Notes under the pieces: model-generated | What the model saw: only the letters and a program-made list of their open reading frames with translations | The model's database searches: none | Told to the model about the DNA's origin: nothing | In this document: piece by piece, positions 25,710 to 34,019 of the stretch | Numbering within the stretch: position 1 is the first letter of the stretch | Layout: every line of letters begins with the position of its first letter | Translations under genes and position numbers: made by a program | Assembly: GCF_025152575.1 (NCBI RefSeq) | Contig: NZ_CP102293.1 | Coordinates: 2,046,001 to 2,110,000, forward strand | Origin: Subdoligranulum variabile | Lineage (GTDB): Bacteria; Bacillota; Clostridia; Oscillospirales; Ruminococcaceae | DNA length: 64,000 nucleotides | Reading direction: 5' to 3'

Positions 25710-26627
25710 TTATTTCAGGAAGCCGTTGACGATCTGGTCCTCGGCTTCTTTTTCGGTCAGACCCAGGGTCATGAGCTTGATGAGCTGCTCCCCGGCGATC
25801 TTGCCGATGGCAGCCTCGTGGATGAGGCTGGCGTCCACGCTGTTGGCGGTCAGGGCCGGGCTGGCGATGACCGAAGCATGGTCCATGATGATGGCGTCGC
25901 ACTCGGAGTGGCCCGCGCAGGCGCAGTTGCCGTTGATGTGGCTGATGAATTCCTGCTTGCTCTCGTCCTTGGCTACGCTGCGGGAGACGATGTTGGCCGA
26001 GCAGCCCTCGCCGTTCAGGTCCACGTTGAAGTCGGTGACGGCATGCTGGTCGCCGGTGGTCATGATCTTCTCCTTCACCACCAGGCTGGCGCCCTCGGCC
26101 AGGTCGCCGCCGGTCTTGCGGATGGTGTCGTCCACGCCGGCGATCTGGGTGGTCTCCATCTCCATCTCGGCGCCCTCGGCCAGATGCACGATGGTGGTGG
26201 GGTTCATGATCTGCTTGCCGCGGCCGTCGCCCTCGCCGTAGTGCTTTTCCACATAGCGCAGCTTGGCGTTCTTGGCCAGCCAGAAGGTGTGGATGCCGTC
26301 GTGCTCGGCGTTGCCGCCGCCGCAGTTGTGGATGCCGCACCCGGCGATGATGGTCACGTCGGCGCCCTCACCGATGTGGAAGTCGTTGTATACCAGGTCC
26401 TTCAGGCCGGTCTGGCTCAGGATCACCGGAATGTGCACGCTCTCGTTCTTGGTGAACGGGCGGATGTAGATGTCGATGCCCGGTTTGTCGGTCTTGGTGA
26501 CGATGTCGATGTTGGCGGTGGTGTTGCGCCCCGCCAGCTGACCGTTGGCCCGGATATTGTACGCGCCCACCGGCAGGCTGTCCAGTTCGGCGACTTCTTT
26601 CAGAAGATTCTTTTCAATGGCGTCCAT
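25710..26627 (-). CDS. sufB: SufB/SufD-family Fe-S scaffold (minimal SUF)
   Basis: This 305-residue SufB/SufD-family protein has the beta-helical core with motifs such as IIAGCGIHNCGG (near residue 94), NGNCACAGHSECDAIIMDHA (near 233), and the C-terminal HEAAIGKIAGEQL. It is much shorter than typical SufB (about 465), because the N-terminal region is missing. With SufC it would form the scaffold for Fe-S cluster assembly. No sufS, sufU or sufD is adjacent, which fits the minimal SUF-like (SMS) arrangement described in anaerobes. Its ATG shares one base with the sufC stop codon (TGATG), indicating coupled translation. Confidence 0.85.
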   Translation of the reverse strand: MDAIEKNLLKEVAELDSLPVGAYNIRANGQLAGRNTTANIDIVTKTDKPGIDIYIRPFTKNESVHIPVILSQTGLKDLVYNDFHIGEGADVTIIAGCGIHNCGGGNAEHDGIHTFWLAKNAKLRYVEKHYGEGDGRGKQIMNPTTIVHLAEGAEMEMETTQIAGVDDTIRKTGGDLAEGASLVVKEKIMTTGDQHAVTDFNVDLNGEGCSANIVSRSVAKDESKQEFISHINGNCACAGHSECDAIIMDHASVIASPALTANSVDASLIHEAAIGKIAGEQLIKLMTLGLTEKEAEDQIVNGFLK

Positions 26628-27367
26628 CAGCCGCGCACCCCCTCTACTTTATCGGTCAGAACGCTGCAGGCCGGGCTGGAGGCGTCGGCGCTGCCCAGCA
26701 GAGCGGGCAGGATCTCGGCGCGGGGGCCTTCTTTCTGGATCTGGCCGTCCTTGATGACGACGATCTTGTCGGCAATGTTCAGGATTCGCTCCTGATGGCT
26801 GATGATGAGGATGCTGCCGCGGGTCTGCTCGTACATCTTCTCAAAGACGCGGATCAGGTTCTGGAAGCTCCACAGGTCGATGCCCGCTTCCGGTTCGTCG
26901 AAGATGGACAGCTTGGTGCCCCGGGCCAGCACCATGGCGATCTCGATGCGCTTGAGCTCGCCGCCCGAAAGGCTGTCGTTGAGCTCGCGGTCGATGTAGT
27001 CCCGGGCGCAGAGTCCCACCTCGCTGAGGTAGTTGCAGGCCTCGGTGACGCTGGTATTCTTGCCGGCGGCCAGGCTCAGCAGATCCTTGACCTGCAGGCC
27101 CTTGAACCGCACCGGCTGCTGGAAGGCATAGCTCATGCCCAGATTGGCGCGCTCGGTGATGGACATATGGGTGATGTCCACGCCGTCCAGCAGGATCTGG
27201 CCGCTGGTGGGCTGGTAGATGCCCGCGATGACCTTGGCCAGGGTGGATTTGCCGCCGCCGTTGGGGCCGGTGATGGCCACAAAACGCTCCTGTACGGTAA
27301 GAGAGACATCGTGCAGGATTTCTTTATTGTCGTCGGTTTCGTAGCCGACGTTACGCAGTTCTAGCAT
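26627..27367 (-). CDS. sufC: SufC ATPase
   Basis: This is a 246-residue ABC ATPase of the SufC type. Walker A is GPNGGGKST (34-42), the Q-loop YAFQQP near 93, the signature LSGGE near 147, Walker B LSIFDEPEAGID near 167, and the H-loop ISHQE near 203. It powers conformational changes in the SufB-type scaffold encoded next to it. I chose ATG 27367 with AAAGGAG upstream; the open frame extends upstream through the promoter. Confidence 0.92.
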   Translation of the reverse strand: MLELRNVGYETDDNKEILHDVSLTVQERFVAITGPNGGGKSTLAKVIAGIYQPTSGQILLDGVDITHMSITERANLGMSYAFQQPVRFKGLQVKDLLSLAAGKNTSVTEACNYLSEVGLCARDYIDRELNDSLSGGELKRIEIAMVLARGTKLSIFDEPEAGIDLWSFQNLIRVFEKMYEQTRGSILIISHQERILNIADKIVVIKDGQIQKEGPRAEILPALLGSADASSPACSVLTDKVEGVRG

Positions 27368-27433
27368 GGTAAAGAAGCTCCTTTGTTGGGGGTTAGGGAT
27401 AGTGCAAGTATTGCCGTATCCTACCGAAATAAT

Positions 27434-27462
27434 ACTATACCATGAACAGGGGCAAAGTACAA
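27434..27462 (-). promoter_or_regulatory. Promoter of sufCB
   Basis: On the minus strand TTGTAC (27457-27462) and TATAGT (27434-27439) are 17 bp apart, 67 bp before sufC. Confidence 0.65.
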
Positions 27463-27525
27463 GGGGAATCTCTATAAAAATGGTAGATTTTAGCAAAAAA
27501 TCTCTGCCTGGACCCGAAAAAAATC

Positions 27526-27555
27526 TTGACAGAGCGGGGGCAATGGTGCTATGCT
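27526..27555 (+). promoter_or_regulatory. Promoter of the asnB T-box leader
   Basis: Consensus TTGACA (27526-27531) is followed after 18 bp by TATGCT (27550-27555). Confidence 0.6.
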
Positions 27556-27561
27556 TTAGCT

Positions 27562-27866
27562 GTTAAAAGCGTTGATCGGGAAAAGTACCGCCCAACATCT
27601 GCACAGAGAGCCCGGCATCAGGCTGCGAGCCGGGACAGGGACGGGGCGGGAAAGAACACCCGGGAGCTGCAACCTGAACCCCGTTGAAAAGCGGGCAGTA
27701 GGGGCGCCGCAGGCCGCGCGTTACAGCGGCAGCGTTTCAAAGGTGAACGTGTACGGAAAAGTGACCGTACGCCGGTTATTCCGGCTGCGGTAAGATAGGT
27801 GGCACCGCGGGTTCAAGACAGCAACTCGTCCTATACAAAGGGCGAGCGGGCTGTCTTTTTTTATTT
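27562..27866 (+). promoter_or_regulatory. T-box leader with asparagine specifier, upstream of asnB
   Basis: This region holds a long structured leader with T-box landmarks: an AAAAGTA bulge region near 27580, AGAGAG at 27605-27610, a likely specifier AAC (27655-27657) followed by a purine, and the conserved AGGTGGCACCGCGG (27797-27810). A terminator hairpin follows (27815-27860, stem gacagc / gctgtc) with a run of seven T. Uncharged tRNA-Asn should pair with the AAC codon and the T-box and prevent termination, so asnB is switched on when asparagine is short. Confidence 0.9.
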
Positions 27867-27916
27867 GGAGCCGCTCGGGGAAACACGGTTGTAAGAAAGT
27901 AAGGAGTGTCATCAAA

Positions 27917-29497
27917 ATGTGCTGTATCATGGGCTATGCCGGGCATGATCTGCCCAAGGAAACTTTCACCGAGTATCTTCTGCGCACCACCTCCCGCGGG
28001 CCGGATGACCAGCGGGTCTGCGAGACCGAGTTCGGTCTTTTGGGCTTCGGGCGTCTGGCCATCATGGGTCTGACGCCGGAGGGCATGCAGCCCTTCTTCC
28101 GCGGGGCGGACTGCGTGGCCTGCAACGGCGAGCTGTACGGCTTCCGCCCTGTGAAAAAGGAGCTGGAAGCGGAGGGCTACACCTTCCAGTCGGATTCCGA
28201 CTGTGAGATCATCCTGCCGCTCTACTACAAGTACGGTCTGGATATGTTCAAGCATCTGGACGCCGAGTTCGCCATGATCCTCTACGACAGCCGCAAGAAG
28301 CTGCTCATCGCGGCGCGGGATCCCATCGGCATCCGCCCGCTCTTCTACGGCTACAGCGAGTCGGGCTGCATCGCCTTCGCCTCGGAGGCGAAGAACCTTA
28401 TCGGGCTGTGCAAAAAGGTCTATCCTTTCCCCATCGGCAGCTACTACTGCAACGGCCAGTTCGTGCGGTACTGCGACATCGCCGATACCCCGGCCTACTC
28501 CCACGACGAGATGCCGGAAATCCTCACAAACATCCGGGAAAAGCTGGTGGCCGGCGTGGACAAACGCCTGGACGCCGACACCCCCGTGGGCTTCCTGCTC
28601 TCCGGCGGCCTGGATTCCAGCCTGGTCTGCGCCATCGCGGCCAAGAAGCTGGGCAAACCCATCCGCACCTTTGCCATCGGCATGAGCGAGGACGCCATCG
28701 ACCTGAAATACGCCAAGCAGGTGGCGGATTATCTCCACAGCGACCACACCGAAGTCATCATCAACAAGCAGATCGTGCTGGATGCCCTGGAGGAAGTCAT
28801 CGCCATGCTGGGTACCTGGGACATCACCACCATCCGTGCCTCGGTGGGCATGTATCTGGTCTGCAAGTATATCCATGAGCACACCGACATCCGGGTGCTG
28901 CTCACCGGCGAGATCTCCGATGAGCTGTTCGGCTACAAATACACCGACTTCGCCCCCAGCGCCGCCGCCTTCCAGGCCGAGAGCCAGAAGCGCATCCGGG
29001 AGCTGTATATGTACGATGTGCTGCGCGCCGACCGTTCCATCAGCGTGAACAGTCTGGAGGCCCGGGTGCCCTTCGGCGACCTGGATTTCGTGAAATACGT
29101 CATGGCCATCGACCCGGCGAAGAAGCTGAACACCTACGGCAAGGGCAAGTACCTGCTGCGCAAGGCCTTCGAGGGCGACTGGCTGCCCGACGAGATCCTC
29201 TGGCGTGAGAAGGCGGCTTTCAGCGACGCGGTGGGCCATTCCATGGTGGACGACCTGAAGGAGTACGCCGAGGAAAAGTACACCGACCGGGAGTTTGCCG
29301 AGCGGGCAGGGAAGTACGCCTATGCCCGGCCCTTCACCAAGGAGAGCCTGCTCTACCGGGAGATCTTCGAGAAATATTACCCCGGCCAGGCCGAGATGAT
29401 CGTGGATTACTGGATGCCCAACAAGGCATGGCCGGGCTGCGACGTCAACGACCCCAGCGCCCGGGTGCTCTCCAACTACGGCGCCAGCGGGCAATGA
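27917..29497 (+). CDS. asnB: Asparagine synthetase (glutamine-hydrolysing)
   Basis: This 526-residue AsnB makes asparagine from aspartate, glutamine and ATP. The N-terminal Met is followed by Cys2, the glutaminase nucleophile once Met is removed (MCCIMGYAG). The synthetase domain has the pyrophosphate loop LLSGGLDSS near residue 229 and EISDELFGYKY near 331. It is the compact form of about 525 residues. Control by the asparagine T-box upstream supports the assignment. AAGGAG precedes ATG 27917. Confidence 0.96.
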   Translation: MCCIMGYAGHDLPKETFTEYLLRTTSRGPDDQRVCETEFGLLGFGRLAIMGLTPEGMQPFFRGADCVACNGELYGFRPVKKELEAEGYTFQSDSDCEIILPLYYKYGLDMFKHLDAEFAMILYDSRKKLLIAARDPIGIRPLFYGYSESGCIAFASEAKNLIGLCKKVYPFPIGSYYCNGQFVRYCDIADTPAYSHDEMPEILTNIREKLVAGVDKRLDADTPVGFLLSGGLDSSLVCAIAAKKLGKPIRTFAIGMSEDAIDLKYAKQVADYLHSDHTEVIINKQIVLDALEEVIAMLGTWDITTIRASVGMYLVCKYIHEHTDIRVLLTGEISDELFGYKYTDFAPSAAAFQAESQKRIRELYMYDVLRADRSISVNSLEARVPFGDLDFVKYVMAIDPAKKLNTYGKGKYLLRKAFEGDWLPDEILWREKAAFSDAVGHSMVDDLKEYAEEKYTDREFAERAGKYAYARPFTKESLLYREIFEKYYPGQAEMIVDYWMPNKAWPGCDVNDPSARVLSNYGASGQ

Positions 29498-29531
29498 TGT
29501 GCCTGTATTCGTAAATTTTCGCCAAAAGGGG

Positions 29532-29560
29532 TTGCATTCTTACCCGGAGCAGCCTATAAT
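29532..29560 (+). promoter_or_regulatory. Promoter of folT
   Basis: TTGCAT (29532-29537) and a perfect TATAAT (29555-29560) are 17 bp apart, starting the transcript just before the riboswitch. Confidence 0.75.
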
Positions 29561-29578
29561 GGCGTTGGTAAATCCATT

Positions 29579-29692
29579 GCAGAGTAGGGATCCGCGCGTG
29601 GGGCAGTGGCCCCGAAGTGCCTGACCGACGGGGAGTTGTGGCAGGACGAAGTGACCGGAAGGTCCGCGGTGCGCATCCCGCATCCCGCTGCT
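29579..29692 (+). promoter_or_regulatory. Tetrahydrofolate (THF) riboswitch
   Basis: The leader matches the THF riboswitch pattern read by eye: GAGTAG (29582-29587) and CGCG near 29593 on the 5' side, AAGTGCC near 29615, GGCAGGACGAAG (29640-29651), CGCGGTGCGCATCC further on, and a closing GCAG/CTGC helix. It sits between the promoter and an intrinsic terminator ahead of a folate transporter gene, the usual context for this class in Firmicutes. Confidence 0.85.
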
Positions 29693-29709
29693 GCATGACG
29701 GTGCGCAAC

Positions 29710-29746
29710 GGCGGGTGTGGTACAGTGTGTCCACGCCCGCCTTTTT
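29710..29746 (+). terminator. Attenuator terminator of the THF riboswitch
   Basis: An 11-bp perfect stem (29710-29720 with 29731-29741) is followed by TTTTT, 46 bp before folT. Folate binding would favour this terminator. Confidence 0.85.
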
Positions 29747-29792
29747 GCCTCCTCCTTTGTGCAGCAATGCACAATCGAGGAGGTATTGTTGT

Positions 29793-30383
29793 ATGCAGAA
29801 CCAATCGCTGTCCGTCTTTTCCGCCGCCTACTGGCACACCGCCCGGGCCGAGCTCCGCAACGTGCGGGTGCTGGCTTTCGCCGGGCTGGTCTGCGCCATG
29901 GCCGTTGTGCTGGAGAGTTTCCCCATCTTCCTGATGGGGCCCAGCCTCAAGATCTATTTCAGCTTTCTGGCCGTGTCGCTGGGCTGCATGTGCTACGGCC
30001 CCCTGGTGGGCATGATGGCCGGCGCGGTCATCGACACGGTGGGCTTTCTGATCTCCAGCTTCGGGGAACCCTATTTCCCCGGGTTTCTCCTTACCGCCAT
30101 TTTGTCGGGGTTGCTCTACGGGCTGGTGCTCTACCGCCGCAAACCCACGGTGTGGCGGATCATCCTGCTGCGGCTCATCATCAACTACGGCAGCAACGTG
30201 CTGCTGGGCAGCGTCTGGAAGGCCATGCTCTACGGCAAAGGTTATCTCTACTATGCCACCACCGGTCTTGTGAAAAACACCCTGCTGCTGCCCCTGGAAG
30301 TGTTCCTCACCTGGGTGGTGCTCAGCGCGGCCGTCCGCTACGGTCTGGACCGCAAATATATCCACGGCGTCACCGTGCGCTGA
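29793..30383 (+). CDS. folT: Folate ECF transporter S component
   Basis: This 196-residue membrane protein has five to six helices, a typical size and pattern for ECF S components (LAFAGLVCAMAVVLE at about 28-42, GPLVGMMAGAVIDTVGFLI near 69). It would bind folate and use the shared EcfA/A'/T module encoded elsewhere. The folate riboswitch directly upstream gives the substrate; the protein alone would not. ATG 29793 follows GAGGAGG. Confidence 0.88.
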   Translation: MQNQSLSVFSAAYWHTARAELRNVRVLAFAGLVCAMAVVLESFPIFLMGPSLKIYFSFLAVSLGCMCYGPLVGMMAGAVIDTVGFLISSFGEPYFPGFLLTAILSGLLYGLVLYRRKPTVWRIILLRLIINYGSNVLLGSVWKAMLYGKGYLYYATTGLVKNTLLLPLEVFLTWVVLSAAVRYGLDRKYIHGVTVR

Positions 30384-30389
30384 CCGCCT

Positions 30390-30427
30390 GCCGTCCGGAA
30401 TCTCCCCTCCGGGCGGCATTTTGTTTT
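30390..30427 (+). terminator. Terminator of folT
   Basis: A 10-bp stem with one G-U pair (30390-30399 with 30408-30417) is followed by ATTTTGTTTT. Confidence 0.8.
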
Positions 30428-30455
30428 CTTAAAACTGTACGCCATACAAATACAC

Positions 30456-30484
30456 TTGACTTTATCCAAAAAGCATAGTATAGT
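30456..30484 (+). promoter_or_regulatory. Promoter of the alanine symporter gene
   Basis: TTGACT (30456-30461) and TATAGT (30479-30484) are 17 bp apart. Confidence 0.7.
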
Positions 30485-30554
30485 TACTACATTGTCTGCC
30501 GCGCGGCCGGCAGGGGAAATGTATGGATTGTTAAGAAAGTATAGGGGGAAGATC

Positions 30555-31898
30555 ATGGAACTGTTTACTGCGCTGGTCGAACAGGCCAGCAGTTTTTTGT
30601 GGGATTATCTTTTGCTGTTTCTGCTGGTGGGCACCGGCATCTTTTTCACCATCCGGCTGCGGGGCGTACAGCTCCGCCGCTTCGGCGAGGGGTTCCGCCG
30701 GGTCTTCGGCGGCTTCACCCTGCGGGGCAAAAAGGCCGGCCATGACGGCATGAGCTCCTTCCAGGCGCTGACCACCGCCATTGCGGCCCAGGTGGGCACC
30801 GGCAATATTACCGGCTGCGCCACCGCCGTGGTCAGCGGCGGCCCCGGCGCCCTGTTCTGGGTGTGGGTGTCGGCCTTCTTCGGTATGGCCACCATCTACG
30901 CCGAGGCCGTCCTGGCCCAGCACTACAAGACGGTGGAGAACGGCCGGGTCACCGGCGGTCCGGCCTACTACATCCGGGCGGCCTTCAAAGGCCGGTTCGG
31001 CCGGGTGCTGGCGGGCATCTTCTCGGTGCTCATCATCCTGGCCCTGGGCTTCATGGGCAACATGGTACAGTCCAACTCCATCGGCGATGCCTTCGCCAAC
31101 GCTTTCGGCCTCAACCGGCTGCTGGTGGGCGTCATCGTGGCGGCCATCGCGGCCTTCATCTTCCTGGGCGGTGTGCAGCGCATCGCCTCCGTCACCGAGA
31201 AGATCGTCCCCGTCATGGCGGCCTTCTACATCCTGGGCTGTCTGGTCATCCTGGTCATGAACGCCAGGGCCCTGCCTAACACCTTCGCCCAGATCTTTGT
31301 GCTGGCCTTTGATCCCCAGGCCATGGCCGGCGGTGTGGCCGGTGTTACGGTCCAGCAGGCCATGCGGTTCGGCGTGGCCCGCGGCCTCTTCTCCAACGAG
31401 GCGGGCCTGGGCTCCACGCCCCACGCCCACGCGCTGGCCAAGGTCAAGCAGCCCCAGGACCAGGGGGCAGTGGCCATCCTGGGCGTCTTCATCGACACCT
31501 TTGTGGTACTTACCCTCACCGGTCTGGTGCTGATCTCCTCCGGCCTCGTGCCCCAGGGCCTCACCGGTACCGCCCTGACCCAGGCGGCCTTCAGCCAGTC
31601 CTTCGGTGCCTTCGGCCCTATCTTCATCGCCATCTGCATGTTCTTCTTCGCCTTCTCCACCATCATCGGCTGGTATTTCTTCGGCCACACCAACTTCAAG
31701 GCCCTCTTCGGAGAAAAGGCCCTGCCCCTCTACAGCCTCATCGTGGTGGTCTTCATCCTGATCGGCTCCACCCTCAAGGTGGATCTGGTCTGGGCCATGG
31801 CCGACTTCTTCAACGGCCTCATGGCCATCCCCAACCTGCTGGCGCTGCTGGCGCTGTCCGGTGTGGTGGCTGCCATCGACCGCGGCCAGAAAAAGTAA
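30555..31898 (+). CDS. Alanine/glycine:cation symporter (AGCS family)
   Basis: This 447-residue secondary transporter of the AGCS family imports alanine or glycine with sodium. The N-terminal segment GTGIFFTIRLRGVQLRR, AAQVGTGNITGCATAVVSGGPGALFW (near residue 77) and GVARGLFSNEAGLGSTPHAHA (near 276) are family signatures. About ten to eleven helices are present. I chose ATG 30555, with AGGGGGA 5 bp upstream, over an upstream in-frame codon inside the promoter. Confidence 0.93.
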   Translation: MELFTALVEQASSFLWDYLLLFLLVGTGIFFTIRLRGVQLRRFGEGFRRVFGGFTLRGKKAGHDGMSSFQALTTAIAAQVGTGNITGCATAVVSGGPGALFWVWVSAFFGMATIYAEAVLAQHYKTVENGRVTGGPAYYIRAAFKGRFGRVLAGIFSVLIILALGFMGNMVQSNSIGDAFANAFGLNRLLVGVIVAAIAAFIFLGGVQRIASVTEKIVPVMAAFYILGCLVILVMNARALPNTFAQIFVLAFDPQAMAGGVAGVTVQQAMRFGVARGLFSNEAGLGSTPHAHALAKVKQPQDQGAVAILGVFIDTFVVLTLTGLVLISSGLVPQGLTGTALTQAAFSQSFGAFGPIFIAICMFFFAFSTIIGWYFFGHTNFKALFGEKALPLYSLIVVVFILIGSTLKVDLVWAMADFFNGLMAIPNLLALLALSGVVAAIDRGQKK

Positions 31899-31916
31899 CG
31901 TCTCCCCAAAAACGGC

Positions 31917-31953
31917 AAGCGCCCCGCATCCGGATGTCCGGTGCGGGGCGCTT
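31917..31953. terminator. Terminator between the symporter and the LiaF-like gene
   Basis: A perfect 12-bp stem (31917-31928 with 31942-31953) lies between convergent genes. Confidence 0.8.
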
Positions 31954-31968
31954 GTCTTGTTGAAAAAA

Positions 31969-32913
31969 TCAGGCTGCCGTCTCAGGGGTGGCGGCCGGTG
32001 CTGCCGGTGCGGCAGGGAAGAGCGCCTGGAAGCGCTTCTCCACTTCCTGGTTGAGGTAGTCTTCCCCGGGATAGTTGCCGTCGTTCTCGCTGGCAAACTC
32101 GTCGATGATCTGCTCCCGCAGTTCCGCCTTGGCGGCGCTGTCCCGCTCCGCCTTGGTGTCGTAGCGGGTGCCGTCGTACTCGTAGTAGGACACAACACGC
32201 TGAGCCAGCTGTTCATCGGTCAGGCCGTTGGCAAAGCTGGCGAGAAAATCCAGGGAGTATCCGCTGCCGGTGCCGCTGTTGCCGGTGGAGCTGGTGAAGC
32301 TGTAGTCGTCGGCACGTACGCCGCCCTGCTCGCTGAGTTCGGTGATGCGGCGGCAGTCGGCGGCAAAAGCCGCGGCGTCGGCATAACCGTTTTCCGGCAG
32401 TTCCACATAGACAGTCACCGTATCGCCATCCTGCAGTGTGTATTCCCCACTCTCGGTGTGGTTAAAGTCCACATAGATCTGCAGATTGCGGATCCTGGCT
32501 TTCAGATCGGTGTCGGCGTTGAGCGCCTGGTAGAACTGGCTCTGCAGCTGGGACTGGTAGCGGCTCTGGCTGTAGTCCCGCTGAGGGTTGTAGAGGTTCC
32601 ACACCACCGGCACCAGGGAAGAACATCCCACGACCACCAGGATAAAGCCGCAGCCCAGCAGACTGAGCCAGTCAAACTTGACCTGGATGGCGGGATTGGC
32701 AGAGTAGACCAGTACCTCGATGCCCAGAAGAATGAGCAGCACCGGGGAAAACCGCACAATGCTCAACAGATCAAAGTGGGGCACGAACTGCTGCACCAGC
32801 AGCAGGACGCCGGCCAGGATCAGCAGCAGGGCAAAGGCGATGCGGCCCACCCGGCGTACCTTTTTGGGGGCTGGGGCAGTCTGGGAAGCCGAAGCAGTCT
32901 TGTTTTCGTCCAT
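31969..32913 (-). CDS. Membrane protein with N-terminal LiaI/LiaF-like helices
   Basis: This 314-residue protein has a basic N-terminus, three to four hydrophobic helices over about residues 25-110 that resemble the LiaI/LiaF-like transmembrane region of envelope-stress proteins, and a large extracytoplasmic domain with a Ser/Gly-rich linker (about 208-220). The tail is rich in Ala and Pro. I do not recognise the extracellular domain. It is the last gene of an ECF sigma, anti-sigma and membrane protein operon (34 bp gap), so it is probably a target or sensor in the same envelope response. Confidence 0.7.
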   Translation of the reverse strand: MDENKTASASQTAPAPKKVRRVGRIAFALLLILAGVLLLVQQFVPHFDLLSIVRFSPVLLILLGIEVLVYSANPAIQVKFDWLSLLGCGFILVVVGCSSLVPVVWNLYNPQRDYSQSRYQSQLQSQFYQALNADTDLKARIRNLQIYVDFNHTESGEYTLQDGDTVTVYVELPENGYADAAAFAADCRRITELSEQGGVRADDYSFTSSTGNSGTGSGYSLDFLASFANGLTDEQLAQRVVSYYEYDGTRYDTKAERDSAAKAELREQIIDEFASENDGNYPGEDYLNQEVEKRFQALFPAAPAAPAATPETAA

Positions 32914-32947
32914 TTTGTTTACCTCTTGCTATTTTATACGGATTGTA

Positions 32948-33487
32948 TTACTGCGGAAGATCGTCGTGGGGGTAGGGGGGCAGATCGCTGCCCTCCCGGC
33001 GCTGGGGATGAAGCCCCAACAGCCAGATACCCGCGGCGATGAGGAGCAGTGCGATAATCATCGTGGGGATGGAACTGATATAGTAGTAGGCGTTATCGAT
33101 GTTGAGCAGGGTCAGCAGGTCATAGAGCATGGGCTCGATGAGGATGCTGTAGAGCGACCAGGCGCCCAGGGCCACCAGACCCCAGCCTAGCAGCCGGTTG
33201 TGGCGGGGGATCAGCAGCTTCACATCGTTCCAGTTGCCCAGCAGCAACAGCTCGTCGGGCTTGGGATCCCCGGCGGCCAGATGACGAATCAGGTCGTAGG
33301 TGTCGAAGAAGCTGTACATCCAGACGATAAAACAGGTGATGGCCAGGGGGCTGGCCAGGGCGCCGAGGATGAAGCAGGCGCAGAACAGCGTGATCAGCGA
33401 AAGTCCGCGCTGCATATAGCCGTAGTACATCTGCCCGGCGCCGGGAATGCAGGCAAAGATAAAGGTAAGCAAGGCGTTCTTTTTCAT
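32948..33487 (-). CDS. Small polytopic membrane protein (TM2-like N-terminus)
   Basis: This 179-residue membrane protein has hydrophobic helices at about 5-15, 28-60, 100-120 and 138-160. The N-terminal FIFACIPGAGQMYYGYMQRGLSL has the GxGQxYxG pattern of TM2-like proteins. Its function is unknown. It lies 4 bp after the anti-sigma gene, so the two are translated together. GGGAG precedes ATG 33487. Confidence 0.7.
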   Translation of the reverse strand: MKKNALLTFIFACIPGAGQMYYGYMQRGLSLITLFCACFILGALASPLAITCFIVWMYSFFDTYDLIRHLAAGDPKPDELLLLGNWNDVKLLIPRHNRLLGWGLVALGAWSLYSILIEPMLYDLLTLLNIDNAYYYISSIPTMIIALLLIAAGIWLLGLHPQRREGSDLPPYPHDDLPQ

Positions 33488-33491
33488 GGTA

Positions 33492-34019
33492 TCAATCTCC
33501 CTTGGCGGACGTGTCGCCGTCCTCATGGTGTTGCAGCTGGGCCAGACCGTTCTCGGCGGCCAGCGTAAAGTTGCTGAAAGTGTCGTCCAGACTGTCGTAG
33601 AAACCGCTGACGGTGGTGTCCAGCCACTGGCCGAAACTCGCCCGGGGCTGCTGGGGTTCCACCGTGCGTTCGGCCATCCGCCGGGAAGCGCCCAGGGAGG
33701 CAAAGCCCCACAGCACAAAGGCCAGCACCACAGCCGCCGCGGCGGACACATACCGGTTGGTCATGATCCGGAACCGGCGCAGCCGCATCAGGTTCTGCAC
33801 CTGGGGGATCAGATCCCGCATGGGTTCCTGCAGGCAGGCGGGAGCGGCGTCGATGAGGTCGGTGTAGCGCAGCAGACACAGATCGCAGAAGCTCAGATGT
33901 TCGGCGGCTTCCAGGGCGCCCAGGTCATCCAGCGTACCGTCTTTCAGGGCGTACAGACCGTCGTCGGTCAGATGTCCTTCCTGGTCAAAGAGTTTTTCAT
34001 TGTCAAAATACAGGCTCAT
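33492..34019 (-). CDS. Zinc-type anti-sigma factor
   Basis: This 175-residue protein has the zinc-binding anti-sigma motif H-X3-C-X2-C (His41, Cys45, Cys48), a single membrane helix near 90-110, and an extracytoplasmic tail. It should hold the ECF sigma factor encoded just upstream at the membrane until an envelope signal releases it. Its ATG overlaps the sigma stop codon (ATGA), typical of sigma/anti-sigma pairs. Confidence 0.85.
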   Translation of the reverse strand: MSLYFDNEKLFDQEGHLTDDGLYALKDGTLDDLGALEAAEHLSFCDLCLLRYTDLIDAAPACLQEPMRDLIPQVQNLMRLRRFRIMTNRYVSAAAAVVLAFVLWGFASLGASRRMAERTVEPQQPRASFGQWLDTTVSGFYDSLDDTFSNFTLAAENGLAQLQHHEDGDTSAKGD

